In this document: in pieces, positions 21,365 through 30,367 of the stretch | Layout: each line of letters starts with the position of its first letter | Position numbering within the stretch: the first letter of the stretch is position 1 | Source of the DNA: Sphingobacterium zeae | Lineage (GTDB): Bacteria; Bacteroidota; Bacteroidia; Sphingobacteriales; Sphingobacteriaceae | DNA length: 64,000 nucleotides | Direction: 5' to 3' | NCBI RefSeq assembly: GCF_030818895.1 | Contig: NZ_JAUTBA010000001.1 | Coordinates: 2,108,001-2,172,000, forward strand | Program-made: the position numbers and the translations under genes | Notes under the pieces: generated by a model | Database searches by the model: none | What the model was told of the DNA's origin: nothing | What the model saw: the letters and a program-made list of their open reading frames with translations, nothing else

Positions 21365-21667
21365 GTAGCTTAATAGCAGGTAGAAATAGGCTGTCCAAAA
21401 AAAAGTTTGGACAGCCTATATTTTTCAGCTATCTAATACATTACATTATCATTTCTGCTATCTCTATACCGACAGTTAGATTTGTTTTTAAGTAAGTTTT
21501 TTAGAGGAACGACTCAGTGATTACTGATGAAGATTTTTTACGATTTATCCTTTATTAAGGGGGTTTTTAAACATTTTTATTGGAATATAAAACATTTGTA
21601 ATGGGTAATGAAAAAAAGCTACTTGTAGTTTTACCATTGTAATATAACTAATCGAATAACCAATTAT
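21365..21667. other. Intergenic region between GH43-fold gene and symporter
   Basis: This 303 bp AT-rich stretch holds the terminator at 21387-21426 and presumably the promoter of the downstream symporter operon. I did not find an exact -7 box close to the symporter start. No ORF or repeat stands out in the rest. Confidence 0.5.
21387..21426 (+). terminator. Rho-independent terminator after the xylan hydrolase operon
   Basis: TAGGCTGTCCAAA (21387-21399) pairs perfectly over 13 bp with TTTGGACAGCCTA (21406-21418), with a 6-nt loop, and TATTTTT follows. It separates the secreted-hydrolase operon from the symporter operon. Confidence 0.9.
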
Positions 21668-23080
21668 ATGGACCAAAATAGGACAGAAGTGAAGCCTTTC
21701 AAAGGTTTTTACAAGCTTTCAACGAAGCAGCGCGTAGGGTTTGGTGCTGGCGATCTCGCACAGAATCTCATTTACCAGACTGTTTCGATGTATCTACTGA
21801 TTTTTTATACCAATGTTTATGGGATCTCTGCAGCTTCTGCAGGAGTGATGTTTCTCATTGTTCGAATTGTCGATGTACTATGGGACCCCATCGTGGGCGC
21901 ATTTGTTGATAAAAGAAATCCCCGCATGGGAAAGTATAGGTCTTATTTGGTGCTAGGGGGGATTCCGTTGACCGGATTTGCAATTTTGTGTTTTTGGAAT
22001 GGTTTTTCGGGATCTTTAACCTATGCTTATATCACCTATGTTGGTTTATCGATGTTGTACACGTTGGTGAATGTTCCGTATGGTGCTTTAAATGCCTCCT
22101 TGACCAGAGATACGGATGAGATTACAAAACTGACATCTACACGTATGTTTATGGCGAACGTGGGGGGACTGGCCGTTGGATATGGTGTACCGCTCGTCGT
22201 AAAGTATTTCTCTCCAGATGGAAAGATAAACTCGAAAGATTCTGCCGAAGCCTGGTTTGCAACGATGCTGATCTATGCTTTAGTTGGATTAGTGCTTTTA
22301 ATCTTTTGCTTTTCACAAACAAAAGAACGTGTCATTATGGATGAGAAGGATACGGATAATGTTCACGTTTCCGACCTGTGGCGAGAATTTAAGCATAATC
22401 GCCCTTTGCGTATTTTGGCATTTTTTTTCATTACTGCATTTGCTATGATGGCAATCGGTAACTCGGCAGGATCATACTACATGATTTATAATGTACATGC
22501 TCCGGATATGCTACCATATTTTATGGCATTAGGATCTTTGCCTGCTTTTATTTTTATGCCTTTAGTGCCAGCCATCAAACGCGCAATTGGTAAAAAGCAG
22601 ATGTTCTATGTTTTCTTGACTATTGCAATCCTCGGAATGCTGATGCTATATGTCATTTCATCCAATGAAAACCTCAAGGGGAATATTGTTTTGGTATTGA
22701 CTGCTCAGTTTATCAAGTCAACCGGAGTAATTGTCGCAACGGGATATATGTGGGCGCTCGTTCCTGAAGTCATTTCCTATGGCGAATATAAAACTGGGAA
22801 GCGTATTTCAGGTATTGTCAATGCGCTTACCGGTATTTTTTACAAAGCCGGGATGGCCCTTGGAGGTGTGGTGCCGGGACTGGTGTTGGCATATGTTAAC
22901 TTTGACAAAGATAATGCAACAGCCCAGTCAGCACGTGCTGAAATGGGAATTCTATGGTTGGTAGCCATTATTCCGGCAATACTCTTGGTAGTGGCTATGT
23001 ATGTTATTTCCAAATACGAACTGGACGATAAGACTATTGATGCAATCAATCAGGACATAGAGTCTAGACATACTTATTAA
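21668..23080 (+). CDS. GPH-family sugar:cation symporter (MFS)
   Basis: This 470-residue membrane protein has about twelve hydrophobic segments. The N-terminal signature is of the glycoside-pentoside-hexuronide family (MelB/XynB-type permeases): GDLAQNLIYQTVSMYLLIFYTN, RIVDVLWDPIVGAFVDKRNP and GKYRSYLVLGGIPL. These transporters bring oligosaccharides or pentosides across the inner membrane with Na+ or H+. It is followed 12 bp later by the GH10 xylanase and then a cytoplasmic GH43, so xylobiose, xylotriose or arabinoxylo-oligosaccharides are the likely cargo. Confidence 0.93.
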   Translation: MDQNRTEVKPFKGFYKLSTKQRVGFGAGDLAQNLIYQTVSMYLLIFYTNVYGISAASAGVMFLIVRIVDVLWDPIVGAFVDKRNPRMGKYRSYLVLGGIPLTGFAILCFWNGFSGSLTYAYITYVGLSMLYTLVNVPYGALNASLTRDTDEITKLTSTRMFMANVGGLAVGYGVPLVVKYFSPDGKINSKDSAEAWFATMLIYALVGLVLLIFCFSQTKERVIMDEKDTDNVHVSDLWREFKHNRPLRILAFFFITAFAMMAIGNSAGSYYMIYNVHAPDMLPYFMALGSLPAFIFMPLVPAIKRAIGKKQMFYVFLTIAILGMLMLYVISSNENLKGNIVLVLTAQFIKSTGVIVATGYMWALVPEVISYGEYKTGKRISGIVNALTGIFYKAGMALGGVVPGLVLAYVNFDKDNATAQSARAEMGILWLVAIIPAILLVVAMYVISKYELDDKTIDAINQDIESRHTY

Positions 23081-23092
23081 TTAAAAATAATC

Positions 23093-24244
23093 ATGAAGAT
23101 GTTAAAAACTATTGTTGTGGCCGTAGCAGCCTTGCTATCAAATCTATCTGCTTCAGCTACCTCGCAAAAACTGAAGGTGGCAACTGATACGTTGACTTTA
23201 AAGGATGCATTTGAAGGTAAGTTTTTTATAGGAACGGCTTTAAACCTTGATCAAATCTGGGAGCGGGATGCCGCCGCAGTAGCGGTCGTCAAAAAGCATT
23301 TCAATTCCATTGTAGCGGAAAATTGTATGAAAAGTATGTTCCTGCAGCCACAGGAAGGCGTGTTCGATTTTAAAGATGCGGATCGTTTCGTATTGTTTGG
23401 CGAAAAGAATAAAATGCAGATTATTGGGCATACGCTCATCTGGCATTCCCAGACACCAGATTGGTTTTTTGTAGATAAAAATGGAAAAGAGGTGTCTCGA
23501 GACGTACTTATAGCACGCATGCGGAAGCATATTCATACTGTAGTATCCCGCTATAAAGGACGGGTGCACGGATGGGATGTGGTGAATGAGGCCATATTGG
23601 ATAATGGAGAATGGCGCAAAAGTAAATTTTACGATATTATTGGTCCTCAGTTTATTGAATTGGCATTTAAATTTGCACATGAGGCAGATCCAAATGCGGA
23701 GTTATATTATAACGATTATTCAACCGCCGTTCCAGAAAAAAGAAAAGGCATTATTAAAATGATTCGTCAAGTAAAAGCAGCGGGTGGTCGCGTCAGCGGA
23801 ATTGGTATGCAAGAGCACAATGCACTGGATAATCCACCTATTGATGAGGTCGAAAAAACTATACTTGGATTTGCGGGACTTGATGCGAAAGTAATGGTTA
23901 CTGAAATGGATATTACGGTTTTGCCGCATGCTCGACCTAATATGGGCGCCGAAATTGGAGAGCAATATGCTTATACCAAGGAGATGAATCCATACGAAAA
24001 AGGGCTGCCTACAGCGAAAATGGATGAGTTGGGAAGGCGATACGTAGCGTTTTTTAAATTATACCTCAAACATCAGGATAAAATATCGCGTGTGACGTTG
24101 TGGGGTGTTGGTGACGGAGATTCATGGAAGAATGGTTGGCCTATACCGGGACGTACAGACTATCCATTATTATTTGACCGGAATTATCAGCCTAAGCCCT
24201 TTTTAAAAGATATCACTTCATTAACACAAAAAAAAAAGAAATAG
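23093..24244 (+). CDS. GH10 endo-1,4-beta-xylanase
   Basis: This 383-residue glycoside hydrolase of family 10 has a signal peptide ending near LSASATS, so it acts in the periplasm or at the surface. Substrate-binding motifs are GHTLIWHSQTPDWF and NYNDY-like LYYNDYS. The acid/base is Glu166 in WDVVNEA and the nucleophile is Glu271 in VMVTEMDIT. The domain spans about residues 37-375, the usual size for a single-module GH10. It cleaves internal beta-1,4-xylosidic bonds and defines the locus as xylan-directed. It sits between the symporter and a cytoplasmic GH43. Confidence 0.96.
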   Translation: MKMLKTIVVAVAALLSNLSASATSQKLKVATDTLTLKDAFEGKFFIGTALNLDQIWERDAAAVAVVKKHFNSIVAENCMKSMFLQPQEGVFDFKDADRFVLFGEKNKMQIIGHTLIWHSQTPDWFFVDKNGKEVSRDVLIARMRKHIHTVVSRYKGRVHGWDVVNEAILDNGEWRKSKFYDIIGPQFIELAFKFAHEADPNAELYYNDYSTAVPEKRKGIIKMIRQVKAAGGRVSGIGMQEHNALDNPPIDEVEKTILGFAGLDAKVMVTEMDITVLPHARPNMGAEIGEQYAYTKEMNPYEKGLPTAKMDELGRRYVAFFKLYLKHQDKISRVTLWGVGDGDSWKNGWPIPGRTDYPLLFDRNYQPKPFLKDITSLTQKKKK

Positions 24245-24249
24245 TAAGC

Positions 24250-25221
24250 ATGAATAAGAGCAAGTATTTGTATCCCAAAGATTATATGGCTGATCCATCA
24301 GCACATGTTTTTGAAGATAAAATTTACATTTATCCCTCTCATGATCGAGAAAGTGGAATACCGGAAAATGACAATGGAGACCATTTCGACATGCAGGATT
24401 ACCACGTATTTTCTCTTGAGGATGTTCAGGGGGATGTGGTTGATCATGGTAAGGTGTTAGATGTAAAAGACATTCCTTGGGCTGGTCGTCAGCTTTGGGA
24501 TTCAGATGTGACGGAGAAAAATGGAAAATACTATATGTATTTTTCCATGAAGGATAAAAATGATGTTTTCAGACTAGGTGTCGCTGTTGCAAGTCAGCCC
24601 TATGGGCCATTTGTTCCCCAGGAGCATCCAATTAAGGGTAGTTACAGTATTGATCCTTGTGCATTTAAAGATGCTACCGGAGACTATTATCTATATTTTG
24701 GTGGTATTTGGGGGGGGCAGCTCCAATTCTATCGAAATAATAAGATTATATCACCCAACGAATTGCCTCAAGATCACGAAGATGCTTTGTCTCCAAAAGT
24801 TGTCAAGCTGTCTGCTGATATGCTGGAATTTTCGGAAGAGCCAAAGGATCTTGTTATTTTGGATAAAAATGGTAACCCATTGAAACATGGCGATACGCAA
24901 AAGCGATTTTTTGAAGCTTCTTGGATGCACAAATATCAAGGGAGATACTATTTTTCCTATTCTACAGGAGATAGTCATTTAATCTGTTATGCCATTGGAG
25001 ACAATCCATATGGTCCATTTACTTATGAGGGGGTAATTCTATCACCAGTGGTTGGTTGGACCACGCATCATAGTATCTTGGAATTCAAAGATAAATGGTA
25101 TCTATTTTATCATGATTCAGTACCCTCAGGAGGAAAGACCTGGTTGAGAAGCATGAAAGTTATCGAGTTAACATATGATGAGAACGGTCACATTATGCCA
25201 ATCGATGGATTGTCGTCGTAG
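24250..25221 (+). CDS. Cytoplasmic GH43 (beta-xylosidase / alpha-L-arabinofuranosidase)
   Basis: This 323-residue single-domain GH43 has no signal peptide, so it should act inside the cell on oligosaccharides brought in by the symporter. Catalytic residues are Asp15 in MADPSAHVF, Asp135 in SIDPCAFKD and Glu222 in FFEASWMHK. The sequence KDYMADPSAHVFEDKIYIYPSHD is typical of the GH43_1 group, active as xylosidase or arabinofuranosidase on short xylo-oligosaccharides. The start is 6 bp after the xylanase stop. It ends 17 bp from the stop of the convergent AraC gene. Confidence 0.93.
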   Translation: MNKSKYLYPKDYMADPSAHVFEDKIYIYPSHDRESGIPENDNGDHFDMQDYHVFSLEDVQGDVVDHGKVLDVKDIPWAGRQLWDSDVTEKNGKYYMYFSMKDKNDVFRLGVAVASQPYGPFVPQEHPIKGSYSIDPCAFKDATGDYYLYFGGIWGGQLQFYRNNKIISPNELPQDHEDALSPKVVKLSADMLEFSEEPKDLVILDKNGNPLKHGDTQKRFFEASWMHKYQGRYYFSYSTGDSHLICYAIGDNPYGPFTYEGVILSPVVGWTTHHSILEFKDKWYLFYHDSVPSGGKTWLRSMKVIELTYDENGHIMPIDGLSS

Positions 25222-25238
25222 ATAACGTGAAGCACGAT

Positions 25239-26102
25239 CTATCTACTTATTCGGCGTTTATAACTCATTGGTGTTTCACCTGTGAATTTTTTAAATAGTC
25301 GATTGAAGTAAGAGATATTTTCAAAACCTAATTTAAAGCACAATTGTTGGATATTATCTTCATCGATTAACATCATCAATTGTGCTTTTTCTATTTTCTT
25401 TTGATTGATGTAATGTACAGGTGTGGCATTCATATGTTTTTTGAAGAGTCGGATAAGGTGATCTTTGGATATAAAAATCAGATTGGCAAGATGTTCTATA
25501 GCGATCGGATGATGGATATTTTCGTCGATGTAATCAAGTACACGCAGGAGCCGCTTTTCCACCTGTGGTATTTTGTTCGTTGCTTCGGCCAGAAATCGGC
25601 TCATTAATAAATGAATGATCGCTTGGTTTTCGGCTGCTCTGGCGATCGGTGACGCCGTTTGCAGCGCCATGTTTTTCATTAATTCTGTTGAATTATCATA
25701 ACCTTTCGGATCATACATTTTTAACTCACGACCTGGATTTAAATCGTAGAGATGCTGAATGACTGTAGCTAACAGCTGATCTGATTTGATTTCCTTCGGG
25801 AAAGAGTAGCGGTCGAAAATACTCGATCTTAGCGCTGGATTTTCATAGATATGGATATAGTAGAGTGATAGTTTGGCGGAACAAGCGTAGCTATGTTGGA
25901 TATACGCAGGTGTGAGATAGAGATGGCCGGGCCGAAGTTTGATGGTTTCGTCCGTTAAGATTATGGATGCTTCTCCTTCACAAACATAGTGTATCCGCGC
26001 AAAAGGACTCTGAATATCTTTGAAATTCCAATTCGCCTGATGTTCCGCATAGCCAATGTTCAATAGTGTAAAATCAAGTTTATTATTTTCGTTATTCATC
26101 AT
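25239..26102 (-). CDS. AraC-family transcriptional regulator
   Basis: This 287-residue regulator has an N-terminal cupin-like sugar-sensing domain (about residues 20-100, with GHLYLTPAYIQHSYAC). The C-terminal AraC domain of two helix-turn-helix motifs spans about residues 188-285 (SKDHLIRLFKKHMNATPVHYI and LCFKLGFENISYFNRLFKKFTGETP). It faces the xylanase operon tail-to-tail and is divergent from the alcohol dehydrogenase. It may control the symporter-xylanase operon or the dehydrogenase in response to a free sugar such as xylose or arabinose. Two adjacent start codons (26102 and 26099) are possible. Confidence 0.92.
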   Translation of the reverse strand: MMNNENNKLDFTLLNIGYAEHQANWNFKDIQSPFARIHYVCEGEASIILTDETIKLRPGHLYLTPAYIQHSYACSAKLSLYYIHIYENPALRSSIFDRYSFPKEIKSDQLLATVIQHLYDLNPGRELKMYDPKGYDNSTELMKNMALQTASPIARAAENQAIIHLLMSRFLAEATNKIPQVEKRLLRVLDYIDENIHHPIAIEHLANLIFISKDHLIRLFKKHMNATPVHYINQKKIEKAQLMMLIDEDNIQQLCFKLGFENISYFNRLFKKFTGETPMSYKRRISR

Positions 26103-26497
26103 CGCCCGAGGAAGAAATAGTTAGCTACAATATTAGTCGTTTTCTTAAAAAGAATAGCGTTTTTAAAGGGAAAATATCGATAATGTTATAGTTCATTTAT
26201 CTGTATATGAAGTCTTTTTACATATTTATTTTTTAAATAGCGTGTAAGTGTTTGATATCTAGTTTTCTAAATGTTTATTTTCGTTGCTAACAGTATGGTG
26301 TTGGATCATTGCGCTTGGATCGATATCGTGTTATTTTTTATCGTTAATGGAGTTTCTTTATCCGTTCTATATAATTATTTTTGGCTATACCATAGTACCA
26401 AAGATCTCAAGACCGTAAATCTCTGAAGTTTGAGCTTGAGCTTTGTTGTGGTAAGTAACAATAGCAAGTGCTATTTAAATCTTGATGCCATTTATAA
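26103..26497. promoter_or_regulatory. Divergent intergenic region, AraC regulator / alcohol dehydrogenase
   Basis: This 395 bp AT-rich region must hold both promoters. TATTTTTG at 26376-26383 is an exact -7 box match on the plus strand, 114 bp before the dehydrogenase ATG. I found no TTG at the ideal -33 spacing. No ORF or obvious inverted repeat is present otherwise. Confidence 0.45.
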
Positions 26498-27514
26498 ATG
26501 AAAGCTATTAAAATAGTAAAAGAGGGACGGGTAGAAATCGCGGATATTCCTCAGCCTACCATTAAGGATGGACATGTCCTTTTAAAAATAGATTATGTTG
26601 GTTTCTGCGGCTCTGATCTAAATACATTTCGGGGCTTGAATCCATTAGTTCAGCTACCGGTTATACCTGGACATGAAATTGGGGCAACAGTAGTTGAATT
26701 GGGGACGAATGTTGGACCTGATATTAAGATTGGTAACAGAGTTACCGTAAATCCGTATTCGAACTGCGGTATTTGTACTGCATGTAAAAATAATCGACCT
26801 AATGCTTGCCGCTACAATGAAACGATGGGGGTACAGCGCGACGGTGCCATGACAGAATACCTTGTCGTGCCCATACAAAGGGTCATTATGGGTGGACAGC
26901 TATCGTCCAAAGAATTGGCCTTGGTGGAGCCTATGAGTGTTGGTTTTCACGCCGTTGATCGGGCCAATGTCACCGACAGCGATATCGTATTGGTGTTGGG
27001 ATGTGGTATGATCGGAGTTGGAGCGATTGTTCGGTCTGCTTTACGGGGTGCCATCGTTATAGCAGTTGACGTTAGTAAAGAAAAACTTGAGTTGGCAAAA
27101 AGCCTCGGAGCGACATTTACCATCAATAGCGCTGAGGAAGACCTGGCGGCTAGCTTGGACATATTGACGCACGCCATGGGGGCTGACGTAGTTATTGAAG
27201 CCGTAGGACGCAAGGAAACCTATTTAGCGGCCGTTGATGCCGCTGCGTATACAGGGCGGGTAATATATATCGGTTATGCAAAAGAAGCTATTCCTTTTGA
27301 TACACAGTTTTTTGTCAAAAAAGAATTGGATATCAGAGGTTCACGCAATGCTACAGCAAAAGATTTCGCAGCGGTAATGCATTATTTAAAAATGAAAAAG
27401 TGTCCGATGGAACAGCTCATAACAGGAGTGTATCGTGTAGAAGATGCGCAGTTAGCTTTAGAATCATGGCTAAGCGATCCTGGGCGTGTTTTTAGGCTTT
27501 TAATTGAATTTTAA
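26498..27514 (+). CDS. Zinc-dependent alcohol/polyol dehydrogenase (MDR family)
   Basis: This 338-residue medium-chain dehydrogenase is cytoplasmic. Catalytic zinc ligands are Cys37 in GFCGSDL, His59-Glu60 in PGHE, and Glu144 in VEPMSVG. The structural zinc site is Cys90, Cys93, Cys96 and Cys104. A Rossmann motif, VLGCGMIGVGA, binds NAD(P). The sequence resembles sorbitol, L-threonine and L-galactonate dehydrogenases. Being next to a xylan locus with a GH95, a role in oxidising a released sugar acid or polyol (for example L-galactonate or xylitol) is possible but unproven. A convergent terminator follows. Confidence 0.85.
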   Translation: MKAIKIVKEGRVEIADIPQPTIKDGHVLLKIDYVGFCGSDLNTFRGLNPLVQLPVIPGHEIGATVVELGTNVGPDIKIGNRVTVNPYSNCGICTACKNNRPNACRYNETMGVQRDGAMTEYLVVPIQRVIMGGQLSSKELALVEPMSVGFHAVDRANVTDSDIVLVLGCGMIGVGAIVRSALRGAIVIAVDVSKEKLELAKSLGATFTINSAEEDLAASLDILTHAMGADVVIEAVGRKETYLAAVDAAAYTGRVIYIGYAKEAIPFDTQFFVKKELDIRGSRNATAKDFAAVMHYLKMKKCPMEQLITGVYRVEDAQLALESWLSDPGRVFRLLIEF

Positions 27515-27611
27515 AATTCATATATGTCTATTTTCACGGACCTACCAATAGCGCGATGCATCATCTTTATGCTCAATAATGGAGCAATAATTTATTTTTT
27601 AAAAAATACAA

Positions 27612-27643
27612 AAAGCCTTTTTCATATCGTCGAAAAAGGCTTT
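27612..27643. terminator. Bidirectional terminator
   Basis: AAAGCCTTTTTC (27612-27623) pairs over 12 bp with GAAAAAGGCTTT (27632-27643) around an 8-nt loop. It lies between the dehydrogenase (plus) and a small minus-strand ORF. The minus-strand side is followed by a T-rich tract. Confidence 0.8.
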
Positions 27644-27691
27644 GACTTAAATCTCTTATCAGTCCATAACTGATGCCGTGGAGATACAAAC

Positions 27692-27811
27692 TTATTTTTT
27701 CTTTCTGGATTTTTTCTCTTCTTCAGCAGGTAAATCTAAAATAGCCATCAATAGTAGATAATAGCCTTTTTCTAATCCCATTTTTTGTGCTTTTTGGTTG
27801 ATAGTGTCCAT
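27692..27811 (-). CDS. Small basic-tailed protein, 39 aa, unknown
   Basis: A complete 39-codon reading frame starts at the ATG at 27811 and ends at TAA at 27692. The product is a helix-prone segment (MGLEKGYYLLLMAILDLPAEEE) followed by a strongly basic tail ending KKSRKKK. It is too small for family assignment by eye. Its placement just upstream of the shared terminator and its sensible composition argue that it is real, but there is no independent support. Confidence 0.45.
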   Translation of the reverse strand: MDTINQKAQKMGLEKGYYLLLMAILDLPAEEEKKSRKKK

Positions 27812-28018
27812 ATCTTTATTCAATTATTGTTTCTTAACTAATTTGTATTTGGCTAAGTAGAATCAAATGCTGTACCCAAAATTTGTTCTCTATATGCTAC
27901 CCGTATTTTTAAGCGGTAAATTGCGTAGAGTTTTCTCTCTTTAACAAAAAAATACGTATAATCTGGGTATTAAATGCGATCAAATTATAAGTTAGACCCG
28001 AGCTTATAGTAATAATAG

Positions 28019-28050
28019 CCTGAACATGTTTGCGGTAAAACATTTTCAGG
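28019..28050 (+). other. Stable hairpin upstream of the small lipoprotein gene
   Basis: CCTGAA-C-ATGTTT (28019-28031) pairs with AAACAT-T-TTCAGG (28038-28050), giving 12 base pairs with one mismatch and a 6-nt loop. It lies 43 bp before the ATG at 28094. It could be a leader structure or a terminator of unseen RNA. Nothing else is recognised in 27812-28093. Confidence 0.5.
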
Positions 28051-28093
28051 TGAATATTGTCTTTATTTTAGATTAATATTAAAACAGGTATTT

Positions 28094-28267
28094 ATGAAAA
28101 AGATAATTCCATTTGCACTGATGTCAAGTTTATTGGTGCTCGTATCAAGTTGTGCAGCGATTGAAGGTATATTTAAAGCCGGCGTATGGTCTGGTATTCT
28201 ATTAGTTGTCGTCGTGGTTGCACTTGTAATTTGGTTGGTAAGCAAATTATTTGGTGGATCAAGGTAA
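28094..28267 (+). CDS. Small predicted lipoprotein with one membrane helix
   Basis: This complete frame of 57 residues starts at the ATG at 28094. The N-terminus MKKIIPFALM leads into the lipobox LVSSC with Cys20 as the modified residue, then AAIEGIFKAG. A strongly hydrophobic segment (about residues 33-50, GILLVVVVVALVIWLVS) and a short KLFGG tail follow. Very similar short proteins occur in many Bacteroidota genomes, sometimes under misleading names. The function is unknown. It is probably anchored in an envelope membrane. Confidence 0.75.
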   Translation: MKKIIPFALMSSLLVLVSSCAAIEGIFKAGVWSGILLVVVVVALVIWLVSKLFGGSR

Positions 28268-28307
28268 TGACGATTAATTGATTTCTAATTTTTACATGCT
28301 TAGAAAG

Positions 28308-29066
28308 CTATATTTTTTCTACTAGGTATTTCCAGTAGCGTTTCGGAACATGCCTTAAATGAAGTTTCACATTTTTTCGTGATTCAATGGTTGTACTCTT
28401 AAAGTATGTTTTCCAAAGATGCTGATAAGCCTTTTCTTGAGGATCGAGATCCACTTCTAGCTGATATGGATCTCGAATCTCATCACTTTCATTTGGAGAT
28501 ACTTCGACAACAGTATTTCCATCGTAATGAAAGCCATAATTTCTTCTTAAATCATAAATTAACCAACATTGGTCTGCAAATCGATTTTTAAAAAATTGTA
28601 CAACAAGTGGAATGACATTAAAATCGGGCTCAACAACCGCTGTATACAGATAGTCATTAGATTTGACAAATCGTATAAATGCTTTCATACGGTGCCGTTC
28701 CCGATTGATCTTTTTAATCGATTGATGCAAACGTAGTATAGGAGGATAACCATAATTATGAATATCCAATTGTTTTTTGCGAAATAATTCGACAATCAGC
28801 CGAAATCCATTGAGCCATTCGATCTGATTATCGGACAGAAAATTATGGTAAAAAAAAATCGTTTCTTGCTTTCCAATTATTTTTTCCATCCCTGTGAGAA
28901 TGCGGTTAGCTTTCTTAGTATCTGTTGAAATCATTCGTTTTTCCGAAAAAAGAGTAATTTCTGCCGCTTTTCCTGTTTTAGGAATGCTGTCGAACTCTTT
29001 CCTTTCAAACGCTTCAAATACGCAACACAAATAACCCAAATAACTGCCGTCAAAAATATAGTCCAT
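28308..29066 (-). CDS. TIGR03915-type putative DNA metabolism protein (DUF4130)
   Basis: This 252-residue cytoplasmic protein starts MDYIFDGSYLGYLCCVFEA, which is typical of the TIGR03915/DUF4130 family. Family members are almost always next to the radical SAM protein found here directly upstream, and they are thought to act together in DNA repair or modification, by analogy with uracil-DNA glycosylase-related proteins. FIRFVKSNDYLYTAVVEPDFNV is the conserved core. The start overlaps the stop of the upstream gene by one base (TAATG), so the two are translationally coupled. The biochemical reaction is not established. Confidence 0.9.
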   Translation of the reverse strand: MDYIFDGSYLGYLCCVFEAFERKEFDSIPKTGKAAEITLFSEKRMISTDTKKANRILTGMEKIIGKQETIFFYHNFLSDNQIEWLNGFRLIVELFRKKQLDIHNYGYPPILRLHQSIKKINRERHRMKAFIRFVKSNDYLYTAVVEPDFNVIPLVVQFFKNRFADQCWLIYDLRRNYGFHYDGNTVVEVSPNESDEIRDPYQLEVDLDPQEKAYQHLWKTYFKSTTIESRKNVKLHLRHVPKRYWKYLVEKI

Positions 29067-30319
29067 TAAAATAAAGTTAACTGGCTATTCGGACCTTTAA
29101 TTTGCGACTGGGGATTATGTTCCAGAATGGACTTTCTGATTTTTTCCGGATAGTGAAAGCCCGCAGTGATCAATGTGTCCTGACAAAGCATAAAATATTT
29201 CGCTCGATTATAAGCTATTCCAATTTTTTGCACTTGATGTTCTTTTAATTTTCCATATTTGCGTGCCTGTATTATTTTTTTAGCGGATTGTCTTCCTATC
29301 CCCGGAATTCGTATGATCCAATTATAATTAGCGGTGTTAATGTCAATAGGGAAGAATTGTGGGTTGCGAAGTGCCCAGGCAAGTTTAGGATCTATTTCTA
29401 GATCGAGGTCCTGATGTTTACTATTAAGTATTTCATGGAGCGAAAAGCCATAAAATCGAAGTAACCAATCTGTTTGATAAAGTCTGTTTTCGCGAACCAG
29501 CGGTGGAGCTGTTCCAATTTGAGGAAGGTTGGAGTCCGTTGCGTTAATAGGAATGTAACCCGAATAATACACCCTTTTGAGGTTATAATCTTTATAGAAT
29601 GTATTTGCAGCCTCCATGATTTGGAAATCACTTTCTGGTGTTGCTCCAATAACCATTTGAGTACTTTGTCCTGCTGGTACAAATAAAGGTATTTTCTTAT
29701 TGGTTTTTCTGTCCTGCTGAACATTTTGGATTTCATTTTTAATTATTGTCAGCGGTTCGCGAACAGATTGATGATCTTTCTCTGGAGCGACAAGTTTTAG
29801 TCCTGCTTCAGTAGGTATTTCGAGATTTACACTCATACGGTCAACATAAAGACCTGCTTCCTTTAATAAAGATTCACTTGCTCCAGGAATAGCCTTCAGA
29901 TGAATATAACCATTAAACCGCTCTTCAGTTCGAAGTTTCTTAACCACTAACATTAAGCGTTCCATAGTATAATCTGCAGATTTAAAAATACCAGAGCTTA
30001 AAAAAAGCCCCTCAATATAATTTCGACGGTAGAAATTCATCGTCAATTCGACAACTTCCTTGACCGAAAATGCTGCTCGCTGTACATCATTGCTACGCCG
30101 ACTCACACAAAAGGAGCAATCGTAAATGCAAAAGTTAGTCATTAAGATTTTTAGAAGGGAAACACAGCGCCCATCTTCGGTATACGTATGGCAGATGCCA
30201 CTTGCTGATGAATCACCGATACCACCATTATTTTTTCGCTTACTTCCACTTGAGCTGCAGCTCACATCATATTTAGCAGCATCTGCTAGTATCTGCAGTT
30301 TATCATCAAATCCAAACAT
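29066..30319 (-). CDS. TIGR03916-type putative DNA modification/repair radical SAM protein
   Basis: This 417-residue protein starts from the ATG at 30319. A TTG at 30325 would add two residues and is less likely. The radical SAM iron-sulfur cluster motif is Cys64-x3-Cys68-x2-Cys71 in FCIYDCSFC. Near the C-terminus (about residues 325-380) lies a helix-hairpin-helix DNA-binding segment, IPGIGRQSAKKIIQARKYG. Together these define a radical SAM enzyme acting on DNA. The partner is the TIGR03915-type gene overlapping its stop. Two abutting palindromes directly upstream (30333-30367) suggest tight regulation. Confidence 0.92.
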   Translation of the reverse strand: MFGFDDKLQILADAAKYDVSCSSSGSKRKNNGGIGDSSASGICHTYTEDGRCVSLLKILMTNFCIYDCSFCVSRRSNDVQRAAFSVKEVVELTMNFYRRNYIEGLFLSSGIFKSADYTMERLMLVVKKLRTEERFNGYIHLKAIPGASESLLKEAGLYVDRMSVNLEIPTEAGLKLVAPEKDHQSVREPLTIIKNEIQNVQQDRKTNKKIPLFVPAGQSTQMVIGATPESDFQIMEAANTFYKDYNLKRVYYSGYIPINATDSNLPQIGTAPPLVRENRLYQTDWLLRFYGFSLHEILNSKHQDLDLEIDPKLAWALRNPQFFPIDINTANYNWIIRIPGIGRQSAKKIIQARKYGKLKEHQVQKIGIAYNRAKYFMLCQDTLITAGFHYPEKIRKSILEHNPQSQIKGPNSQLTLF

Positions 30320-30332
30320 AATCAATCCATCC

Positions 30333-30367
30333 TTTTTACAACTGTAAAAATACTAATATTATTAGTA
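30333..30367. promoter_or_regulatory. Two abutting perfect palindromes upstream of the radical SAM gene
   Basis: TTTTTACA-AC-TGTAAAAA (30333-30350) is followed without a gap by TACTAAT-ATT-ATTAGTA (30351-30367). The first begins 13 bp before the radical SAM ATG. GTAAAA occurs at 30344-30349 and again at 30365-30370, 21 bp apart, or two turns of DNA. This is the geometry of a repressor operator covering the promoter or leader. Confidence 0.6.

Noticed and set aside
26424..26445. Short direct repeat TTGAGC-TTGAGC upstream of the dehydrogenase
   Set aside because: Two six-base copies only, not positioned relative to a known promoter element. Chance is sufficient.
28063..28245. Minus-strand ORF of 60 codons
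   Set aside because: It is antisense to the plus-strand lipoprotein at 28094-28267, whose lipobox and membrane helix are convincing. The minus-strand product is a low-complexity threonine/isoleucine-rich sequence.
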